NCBI GenBank assembly: GCA_001995005.1 | Contig: MDJN01000174.1 | Location: forward strand, 1 to 28,984 | DNA length: 28,984 bases | Direction: 5' to 3' | DNA from: Candidatus Parepulonipiscium sp. PG-Nun2H_MBin03 | GTDB lineage: Bacteria > Bacillota > Clostridia > Lachnospirales > Cellulosilyticaceae | In this document: one piece after another, positions 23,124 through 28,984 of the stretch | Numbering within the stretch: the first letter of the stretch is position 1 | How the letters are laid out: the number at the start of each line of letters is the position of its first letter | Program-made: the position numbers and the translations under genes | The notes under the pieces: model-generated | The model's input: the letters and a program-made list of their open reading frames with translations, nothing else | The model's database searches: none | What the model was told of the DNA's origin: nothing

Positions 23124-24288
23124 CTAATAATCTCTTATAACTCATATCTATTGCAATTGCTCCTAAAGGTGCAGTTATTATAATAGATAAGATAGATACA
23201 GATAAAATTATTTTTCCGCTAGATATTCCCATAGATAGAGGAATGGCACCTATTGCAGCTTGCACAGTTGCCTTAGGCAAATATACTAATATACAAAACA
23301 ATCTCTCTTTAGAATTGATTTCTGTTCCCACTAAACTAAGTACAACACCAATAGTTCGGATACATAATCCTATAAAAATCATAACCACTGCTGGTATACC
23401 CATATAAAGCATATAATTTATATCCATCACTGTACCTACTAATACAAATAGTATAACTTCTGCTACAATCCATAGTTCACCAAATTTTATGGATAACTCA
23501 CTAATTATTATAGGTAAACTTTTAATTTTATATGCACAAGCCATACTTATAATAGCCAAAAGCCCTGAATAAGGTAAGTATATTAAATCCTCTATGCCAG
23601 CCAATATAAATGCTATTGCCAAAATTATAATAACCTTAACGCTATTTCTATTTTGAAAGTACTCGCAAAATTTACTAAACAAAACCCCTGCACTTGCTCC
23701 TATAACAACTCCTAATATAATAGAAATAGGTATACCCATAAAATCAGTAACTTTAATCCCTTGCCCCAAAGCCATGGCACTAAACGTTGTAAATAATACG
23801 ATTACAAATACATCATCACAAGACGCACCCGCTAATATAAGTTGCGGAATGCTTTTATTTGTACCATATCCCTTGTCAATTAAGTTTACCATTCGAGGTA
23901 CAACTATTGCTGGAGATACAGCTGCTAATACTGCACCCATCAGCAATGCATCAGTATGGCTTATTTCTAAAATTAATGGGGCAAAAATAAAATACGCCAT
24001 AACCTCAAAACTTGCAGGTAAAAATGACATTAAAAATGCCGGCCTTCCTACTTTACGTAAATCATTAATATTAAGCGTAAGACCAGCTTTTATCAAAATT
24101 ATTATTAGAGCCATTTCTCTTAAATGCGATGATATACTAAGCAGTTCGTTATCTAATAAATTTAGAACATATGGGCCTAGTATAATACCACTAAATAACA
24201 TTCCAATAATCCGTGGTAATTTTATTTGTTGAGAAATATACGCCATAGATAATCCTACTAAAAACAATAGCCCAAAAGATAATAGCAT
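23101..24288 (-). CDS. Cation:proton antiporter
   Basis: The 395-residue integral membrane protein with about 11-12 helices belongs to the monovalent cation:proton antiporter superfamily (Na+ or K+ against H+). It begins with LPRIIGMLFSGIILGPY, typical of the first half, and carries the ion-binding Asp pair Asp158-Asp159 in GASCDDVFVIVLF; AAVSPAIVVPRM is the unwound helix facing it. A DD pair is usually found in electrogenic members, but ion and stoichiometry cannot be fixed. There is no C-terminal regulatory domain. The ATG has AGGAGG upstream, directly behind a hairpin with a T-run. It converges on perR. Confidence 0.88.
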   Translation of the reverse strand: MLLSFGLLFLVGLSMAYISQQIKLPRIIGMLFSGIILGPYVLNLLDNELLSISSHLREMALIIILIKAGLTLNINDLRKVGRPAFLMSFLPASFEVMAYFIFAPLILEISHTDALLMGAVLAAVSPAIVVPRMVNLIDKGYGTNKSIPQLILAGASCDDVFVIVLFTTFSAMALGQGIKVTDFMGIPISIILGVVIGASAGVLFSKFCEYFQNRNSVKVIIILAIAFILAGIEDLIYLPYSGLLAIISMACAYKIKSLPIIISELSIKFGELWIVAEVILFVLVGTVMDINYMLYMGIPAVVMIFIGLCIRTIGVVLSLVGTEINSKERLFCILVYLPKATVQAAIGAIPLSMGISSGKIILSVSILSIIITAPLGAIAIDMSYKRLLEKVAHQS

Positions 24289-24304
24289 AAAAACCTCCTA
24301 TAAA

Positions 24305-24336
24305 AAGTCGCAAAAAGTTTATACTCTCTGCGACTT
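24305..24336 (-). terminator. Hairpin with T-run before the antiporter gene
   Basis: AAGTCGCA and TGCGACTT form an 8-bp stem with a 16-base loop, followed on the minus strand by TTT and then directly by the AGGAGG of the antiporter gene. It may end the upstream VTC operon. A TATAAT at 24354-24349 could instead start a transcript that contains the hairpin as an attenuator, but it lacks a good -35. Confidence 0.6.
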
Positions 24337-24393
24337 AACATTTATTTTATTATACTCCATTTGAGACTAAAGTATTAGTATATTTAAGAATTT

Positions 24394-25848
24394 TTAGCGT
24401 CTAATTGGCATTTTATTTTGTTGAGGCATTCTATTATTCATATGCCCCCTACTATCAAATGTGTCTGGGTCTAATTCATTTCCATTTTCATCAACTATTG
24501 TACCCCCTGTAATTTCCATTATGTTATCCACATCAACAGCTACATCAATCCACCTTATGCTAGAATCTATTATAATTTCTCCACCTTCAATATATAAGTC
24601 TCCATTTGAATCTATACCATCTCCGACTGATTTTAGTCTAATTTTCCCATCAGTAATTTTAATATATTCTTGTGCATTTATAGCATCGTCTAATACTGTT
24701 ATATCAATGTCACCACCATTAATATTTATTGTATTACCCTCAATCCCTTCGTATCCGTCATATACAACTGCATATATATCATTTATAGTTACATCTAAAT
24801 CAGCATGAAACGCATCATCTCCTGTATATATATAGAAAGTTCCACCATTTATAAGCAAATCACCATCAGCATGCACTGCATCTTCATATGCAGATATCTC
24901 AAATGTACCGCCATTTATTATCACATAATTAGCTTTAATTGCCTTCATACTCGTTTCTAGCAGGCTAGTTGGATGGATAGTATTACCCTTACCTTCTCCT
25001 ACAGTAATCGAATTAAGAACACCGTCATATCCGCCACCTGATGCAAGAGTAAAATCTCCGCTATCTATTTGTAAACTATTTTCTGCAGATATTGCATCTG
25101 ATTGTGCATTAATATTAAATGTACCACTAGCAATTATTACATGTCCTCTATCTTCGTCTGTATCGTTAGTCGATTTTATTCCATCTTTACCTGCATCTAC
25201 TGTAATATTTGCGTTACTTATTGCTAATAAATCCTTCCCTATAATACCATCTTCTACTGCTGTTACTGTAATCGTACTATCAACAATTATAAGGTCATCA
25301 CGTCCATTTATTCCGTCTACATAATCCGTCATAATATTTAAACTACCTAAGCCTGTAATTACTGTATCCGCTCTTGTATATAGTGCAGCTTTTGGAAATT
25401 CTGTATCTTCTGTTTCAACATTGCCTTGCACTATATAATTTTCTGTTCCTTCTGGTAAAACTATTACAACGTCTTTTGCTTCTATAATATGAATAGGTGT
25501 ACTATCCGTACTCTCTATACTAACATTATTTAATACTATATAAACTGTTCCTTTATCCACGTTTTTATCCACATCAACAACTATATTATTATAATTACCA
25601 CTAAATTCATAGGTTCCACTGCTTGTAATAGTTATTTGCTCAGCATCTGCAATTTTAATAGGATCAGTTAAATCCTTAGTATAATCATTACTAAATGTGT
25701 AATCGCTACTAAAATAACTGATTTCTTCTCCTATAATAGGCTCTGATTCTATAATCTGATCTGCTAATATTTGAGTTTGGCTAAGCGTTGTGCAAGCCGT
25801 TAATCCACATAAAATACATACCCCCGTAATTATTTTAAAATTTCTCAT
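24394..25848 (-). CDS. Carbohydrate-binding lipoprotein (Cthe_2159/DUF4353 type)
   Basis: The 484-residue surface lipoprotein has lipobox LTAC (Cys19). From about residue 60 the sequence is a chain of repeats built on INGGTFxIxAxEDAVHADGDLxI-like turns, typical of a right-handed parallel beta helix. It matches the family of the Clostridium thermocellum polygalacturonate-binding protein Cthe_2159, often annotated as carbohydrate-binding domain protein. Acidic Asp-Ala and Asp-Gly turns may bind Ca2+. It lacks a cohesin or SLH domain and ends in a basic, Met/Gln/Pro-rich tail. It follows DUF4956 by 27 bases, with AAGGAGTGA before the ATG, and closes the VTC operon. Confidence 0.85.
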   Translation of the reverse strand: MRNFKIITGVCILCGLTACTTLSQTQILADQIIESEPIIGEEISYFSSDYTFSNDYTKDLTDPIKIADAEQITITSSGTYEFSGNYNNIVVDVDKNVDKGTVYIVLNNVSIESTDSTPIHIIEAKDVVIVLPEGTENYIVQGNVETEDTEFPKAALYTRADTVITGLGSLNIMTDYVDGINGRDDLIIVDSTITVTAVEDGIIGKDLLAISNANITVDAGKDGIKSTNDTDEDRGHVIIASGTFNINAQSDAISAENSLQIDSGDFTLASGGGYDGVLNSITVGEGKGNTIHPTSLLETSMKAIKANYVIINGGTFEISAYEDAVHADGDLLINGGTFYIYTGDDAFHADLDVTINDIYAVVYDGYEGIEGNTININGGDIDITVLDDAINAQEYIKITDGKIRLKSVGDGIDSNGDLYIEGGEIIIDSSIRWIDVAVDVDNIMEITGGTIVDENGNELDPDTFDSRGHMNNRMPQQNKMPIRR

Positions 25849-25875
25849 TCTATCACTCCTTAAAATGCTAATTGC

Positions 25876-26559
25876 CTATAAAGTACTGTTTAAAAATTCT
25901 TGCCTTGTAATTAAAATGTCTAGGTTTCCATTTCTACATCTTAAGTCATCTACGAATTGTTTCTCTTCTTGTTTGTTCTTTAATTCTATCTCATAAGTAA
26001 GTTTAAACGTACTACCCATATTTGTAGATTTTACAGTTATTAGTTCAAACTTTTTGGTATATTTATTAAATATATCATCAAATCCGTCTACGTAGTTAAG
26101 ACTTTCTGGGATTGATATAGTTAATATTCGTTCATCATTTGCTTGTTTACCAAAGTCTACTATGCTTAACACATGAGTAATCGTACACGCTATAATTGTA
26201 AATAATATAGCAAAACCTATATATCCCATTCCAATAGTAATTCCGGCACCCATAGCTATAAAAATCGAACCTATCTCTTTTGCTGTGCCCGGTACTGATC
26301 TAAATCTTATTAAACTAAATGCACCTGCTACCGCTACACCTGTACCGATGTTTCCATTTACCATTATAATTATCATAGTTACAACTATCGGTATTATAAC
26401 TAATGTTACTATAAATCCTTTAGAACCTTTCGTTTTATAACAATGCATTTTCGCAAGAATAAGCCCAACTATAAAAGCTGTTGCCATGCATATTAAAAAG
26501 TTGCTAATGCTAACATTCGTTGCCACTTCTGCTTCAAATATGCTATTAAATATATCCAT
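25876..26559 (-). CDS. DUF4956 membrane protein
   Basis: The 227-residue protein has four membrane helices (residues ~18-36, 48-66, 74-92 and 100-128) and a cytoplasmic C-terminal domain of about 85 residues. The signature GAFSLIRFRSVPGTAKEI (residues ~79-96) is diagnostic for DUF4956. The family is regularly encoded beside VTC-domain proteins and is thought to work with them, though its activity is unknown. Its ATG directly follows the VTC stop codon, with AAGGAGAG in the end of the VTC gene. Confidence 0.93.
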   Translation of the reverse strand: MDIFNSIFEAEVATNVSISNFLICMATAFIVGLILAKMHCYKTKGSKGFIVTLVIIPIVVTMIIIMVNGNIGTGVAVAGAFSLIRFRSVPGTAKEIGSIFIAMGAGITIGMGYIGFAILFTIIACTITHVLSIVDFGKQANDERILTISIPESLNYVDGFDDIFNKYTKKFELITVKSTNMGSTFKLTYEIELKNKQEEKQFVDDLRCRNGNLDILITRQEFLNSTL

Positions 26560-27291
26560 CTAAGCTCTCCTTTCTAAGTCTTGCACAAATGTTGGTAAAA
26601 TAAATTTATTAAATGCTGTGCCATACTTTGAAAAAGAACGTTTGTATACTTGATTTTGTTTCATAAATTCTAGTAGCCAAAATGGTAATCCTTCAACTGT
26701 TTTAACTTCAAGTAATACATACTCATCTGATAAAACATCTAAATCCTCTGCACTACTATATAAAGAAATGTTGTTCATTCTAGTTTTAATATTAAAATCA
26801 AAAGTCATACGAAAAGTATCGTTATCAAAGCAATAGTACGCCTCTCTTTCGTAAGATAAATATACTCTAGGCATCAAATCGTCATACGTACTTATAAAAT
26901 AGTTAATTTCCTTCTTAATTTGCGTAACCTCTTCATCATTACCTGTAGCATATAATTTTACCAATGCTTCTTCTTGTTTATAGGTAACTCTGCGTTTATA
27001 CACTACTCCGTTATATTTCTTTTTTAATTCCACATATGCAGTCGCTTCGTCATCAGGTTCGCCATATATACGTAATCTTAATTTTTCTTTATAACGAGGT
27101 TTTTCGATTGACGTTCTAATTATACTATAATCATGTGTATCAAAATATATATTAGATATTTTGTGCCTTCCAAATTCATCTAGTACCATATGCGAGTCCA
27201 TCACTTTACATAGCTCCTGATATTGAGGCATAGTTAACATAGTTAACATATATTTTAATTCATATCTCTTAAAAAATGATTGTATCGCCAT
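26560..27291 (-). CDS. VTC-domain polyphosphate polymerase-like protein
   Basis: The 243-residue protein is a stand-alone VTC domain, the catalytic tunnel fold that in yeast Vtc4 makes inorganic polyphosphate from ATP. Basic and acidic residues that line the tunnel are visible in order: RYELKY (Arg9, Glu11, Lys13), LRLRIYG, AYVELKKK, YEREAYY and VLLEVKT, with a final RSFSKYG. No membrane or SPX domain is fused; the adjacent DUF4956 may supply the membrane part. The frame is open from a GTG at 27300, but that lies in the AAGGGTGGA site, so the ATG at 27291 is the start. It is the first gene of its operon. Confidence 0.9.
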   Translation of the reverse strand: MAIQSFFKRYELKYMLTMLTMPQYQELCKVMDSHMVLDEFGRHKISNIYFDTHDYSIIRTSIEKPRYKEKLRLRIYGEPDDEATAYVELKKKYNGVVYKRRVTYKQEEALVKLYATGNDEEVTQIKKEINYFISTYDDLMPRVYLSYEREAYYCFDNDTFRMTFDFNIKTRMNNISLYSSAEDLDVLSDEYVLLEVKTVEGLPFWLLEFMKQNQVYKRSFSKYGTAFNKFILPTFVQDLERRA

Positions 27292-27333
27292 AAAATCCAC
27301 CCTTACTTTCTATAAATACTATTCTACATAATA

Positions 27334-27362
27334 ATTATATCTTATTAACCTTAATTTAACCT
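27334..27362 (-). promoter_or_regulatory. Promoter of the VTC operon
   Basis: A perfect TATAAT (27339-27334 on the minus strand) lies 42 bases before the VTC start. The -35 position (27362-27357) reads AGGTTA, a poor match, and falls within the 11-bp repeat array. A weak -35 replaced by a repeated operator is what an activator-dependent promoter looks like. Confidence 0.55.
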
Positions 27363-27423
27363 TAATTTAATCTTAATTTAATCTTAATTTAATCTTAATT
27401 TAATCTTAATTTAATCTTAATTT
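27347..27423. repeat. 11-bp tandem repeat, 7 copies, at the VTC promoter
   Basis: Two units AACCTTAATTT are followed by five units AATCTTAATTT, with no gaps. The array begins 7 bases upstream of the VTC -10 box and extends away from it across the -35 region. The 11-bp period places each copy on the same helix face. It resembles Pho boxes, which are direct repeats with 11-bp spacing bound by PhoP/PhoB, and it could also bend DNA. Confidence 0.95.
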
Positions 27424-27480
27424 TCTATGAATAATTTTTAGTATTAATAATTTTTTTACTTTGATTTAATAAAATCACAA

Positions 27481-27516
27481 AAAAATAAAGTACCAATACT
27501 CTAGTACTTTATTTTT
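27481..27516 (-). terminator. Terminator of the 4-hydroxybutyrate dehydrogenase gene
   Basis: A perfect 13-bp stem (27481-27493 with 27504-27516), AAAAATAAAGTAC against GTACTTTATTTTT, has a 10-base loop and T-runs in both directions. It lies 35 bases after the dehydrogenase stop codon. Confidence 0.85.
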
Positions 27517-27550
27517 TCATAGATACCTAAATTTTTAAAGTGTTTCTTTT

Positions 27551-28654
27551 TTACCAACAGCTCGTATAAATTTCTTTAATATCTTCTAACGTAAGTTCTA
27601 CATAATTATTATTTAGTAGCCTTTGTTGAGCTTCTATTACACTTTCGCTAAATTCTGTAATTTGACTTTCTGTCATTCCATACTCTTTTAATGGTTTACG
27701 TGCAATAATTTTATCTAACAATTCCTCTAATTTATTTAATGCATTTGTACTCTCACACTCTAAAATATCTGCAATAACTTGCTCAAATTGATTAATTTTT
27801 CCTACTGGTACCTTTTCTTTATACTTATTAAATACAGGCATAAACATTAGTTGATTTGCCTCTCCATGTGGAATATGATGCGTTCCACCTAATGGATAAC
27901 TTAGTGCGTGTACAGCTGCACAACCTGCATTACCAAATGCTATTCCTCCATAGTTACTTGCTATTAAAAACTCCTCTATTTTATCAGTCCAAGAGTTTTG
28001 CCCATTTTCTAGTACATATTTATATCCTTCTATAATCATTTTTATGCCTTCTACCGAAAACATTTCTGTATATGCATTAGCTTTTGGTGACATATAAGAT
28101 TCTACACAGTGTATTAATGCATCAATAGAGCTTGTTGCAAAGAATTTATAAGGCAATCCTTTTAACATCTCTGGGATCAACACTGTTCTATTAGGATACA
28201 TAATATCTAGTGCCAACCCTTTTTTAGTATTTAAGTTCGTAAGCTCGGCAATAGTTATGTTCGTTACTTCAGAACCGGTTCCACAAGTTGTCGGTATAAC
28301 AATCAGTTCTTTATCTTTAGTTACAGGTGCACCCATAAATATTTGCTCTATACTTGCATCAGAAGACAAAATAAGCACCTTAGCTATATCTATTACAGTT
28401 CCTCCACCTATAGCAATAATTCGCTTCACATCTTTTGGCATATCCGCTTTCATATCGGAAATCATCTTATCAGTTGGCTCACCTTTACCATATTTTTGTG
28501 GAAACATATGTGGGTATTTTGGGTCTATATCAACTATGCTATATACAACTTCATCCGCTAAGATAAGATCTTGCTCAGTTAAGGTAATATCTTCTAAAAA
28601 TTCTTTAAACGTATCTACCATGCTTATTGCTGTTTTTAATAAAAATTGTTTCAT
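27551..28654 (-). CDS. 4hbD: 4-Hydroxybutyrate dehydrogenase (iron-containing ADH family)
   Basis: The 367-residue protein closely resembles the NAD-dependent 4-hydroxybutyrate dehydrogenase of Clostridium kluyveri, which interconverts succinate semialdehyde and 4-hydroxybutyrate in the succinate/aminobutyrate-to-butyrate route. The NAD motif is AIGGGTVIDIAK (residues ~81-92), followed by PTTCGTGSEVTN. The metal ligands of group III dehydrogenases are all present: Asp178, His182, His249 and His263 (D-x3-H and H-x13-H). Shared blocks include GLPYKFFATSSIDALIH, NYGGIAFGNAGCAAVHALSY and RKPLKEYGM. AGGTGG lies 4 bases before the ATG. It follows the alcohol dehydrogenase fragment by 16 bases, so the two are likely one transcript. 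Confidence 0.88.
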   Translation of the reverse strand: MKQFLLKTAISMVDTFKEFLEDITLTEQDLILADEVVYSIVDIDPKYPHMFPQKYGKGEPTDKMISDMKADMPKDVKRIIAIGGGTVIDIAKVLILSSDASIEQIFMGAPVTKDKELIVIPTTCGTGSEVTNITIAELTNLNTKKGLALDIMYPNRTVLIPEMLKGLPYKFFATSSIDALIHCVESYMSPKANAYTEMFSVEGIKMIIEGYKYVLENGQNSWTDKIEEFLIASNYGGIAFGNAGCAAVHALSYPLGGTHHIPHGEANQLMFMPVFNKYKEKVPVGKINQFEQVIADILECESTNALNKLEELLDKIIARKPLKEYGMTESQITEFSESVIEAQQRLLNNNYVELTLEDIKEIYTSCW

Positions 28655-28670
28655 TTATCCACCTCTACTA

Positions 28671-28984
28671 TTATTTAATCTTAATTAGTACTTTAAAGAA
28701 ATCGGTACCGCTTTGGGCATAATCAAATGCTTCTTTAGCCTCGTCTAATGAATAAGTTTTAGAAATTAATTTTCTAAGCTCATCATTTATTAAGCCACTT
28801 TTTAGAATTTCAAGAGCACCTATAAAGCTATATTGGCTATGAATTCTCACACCTTCCAACACTAGTTCTTTTACAAAAACTTGCATTAAATTTACTTCTA
28901 GTGGTTTAGGTGCCATTCCAATTACCATAACTTTGCCTGCTATTTTAGCCAATTCAACAGCAGTAGTAATACCTGCTTGTGTAC
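28671..28984 (-). CDS. Zinc-type alcohol dehydrogenase, C-terminal part (runs off the window)
   Basis: The frame stays open to the window edge, so the N-terminal part with the catalytic zinc site lies outside. The visible ~104 residues are the end of a medium-chain dehydrogenase: AGITTAVELAKIAGKVMVIGM is the strand-helix after the NAD-binding fold, and the C-terminal EILKSGLINDELRKLISKTYSLDEAKEAFDYAQSG is the usual closing segment. The substrate cannot be judged; in this context a sugar-alcohol or short-chain alcohol enzyme feeding the 4-hydroxybutyrate branch is possible. An in-frame ATG at 28952 is not a real start. Confidence 0.85.
   Translation of the reverse strand, partial: TQAGITTAVELAKIAGKVMVIGMAPKPLEVNLMQVFVKELVLEGVRIHSQYSFIGALEILKSGLINDELRKLISKTYSLDEAKEAFDYAQSGTDFFKVLIKIK

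Noticed and set aside
23774..24232. Plus-strand open frame of 152 codons
   Set aside because: It is antisense to the cation:proton antiporter gene, and its hydrophilic sequence matches no pattern I recognise.
27347..27423. Possible CRISPR-like repeat array
   Set aside because: The units are only 11 bp and contiguous with no spacers, and no cas genes are present; it is a simple tandem repeat.
1..28984. Insertion sequences, prophage, toxin-antitoxin or defence systems
   Set aside because: I saw no transposase, integrase, paired small toxin genes or restriction genes, and no terminal inverted repeats with target duplications.

Overview
The window is strongly AT-rich. It carries spore genes (a ferritin-like coat protein and a SpoIID-family protein), a V-type ATPase operon, a PerR regulator, a 4-hydroxybutyrate dehydrogenase and strong AGGAGG ribosome binding sites. 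Together these point to a spore-forming anaerobic Firmicute of the class Clostridia, probably near the Lachnospirales. This is an inference from gene content; I see no rRNA, tRNA, mobile element, prophage or CRISPR array. It reads as ordinary, densely packed chromosome, mostly on the minus strand.

Layout. 1-2090: a coat-like ferritin-fold gene (+) converges on thiC (-) across a shared terminator. 2116-4551: a large SpoIID/LytB-domain protein (-). 4754-4982: an RNA gene (-), most likely 6S RNA, with its own promoter and terminator. 5024-13533: nine V-type ATPase genes in the order G/H, C, I, K, F, E, A, B, D (all -), nearly touching. 13680-15196: two tandem paralogous lipoprotein genes (+) with look-alike promoters, the first carrying an in-frame 9-bp tandem repeat. 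15213-16726: three small minus-strand genes (membrane protein, SEC-C protein, flavin reductase-like protein). 16901-21417: a five-gene minus operon (GIY-YIG nuclease, YitT-type membrane protein, membrane-anchored protein, two FAD oxidoreductases). 21498-23110: a P-loop ATPase and perR (+). 23101-24288: a cation:proton antiporter (-). 24394-27291: a VTC polyphosphate polymerase / DUF4956 / carbohydrate-binding lipoprotein operon (-), preceded by seven 11-bp repeats covering its promoter. 27551 to the end: 4-hydroxybutyrate dehydrogenase and the 3' part of a zinc-type alcohol dehydrogenase (-).

How the parts fit. The V-ATPase, antiporter and antiporter-like bioenergetic genes suggest active cation management. 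PerR and the flavoproteins suggest redox defence. The VTC operon with a Pho-box-like repeat suggests phosphate-responsive polyphosphate or envelope chemistry. The most unusual features are the 11-bp repeat array, the 6S-like RNA placed directly behind the V-ATPase operon without an intervening terminator, the lipoprotein duplication with its repeat tract, and palindromic terminators that contain the stop codons of both convergent genes, so that PerR and the antiporter both end in KVAHQ plus one residue.

Several starts were set by a Shine-Dalgarno sequence lying inside the longest open frame (coat protein, SpoIID, subunit E, second lipoprotein, BofC-like protein, VTC protein). All family assignments are from recognition of motifs, without database searches.
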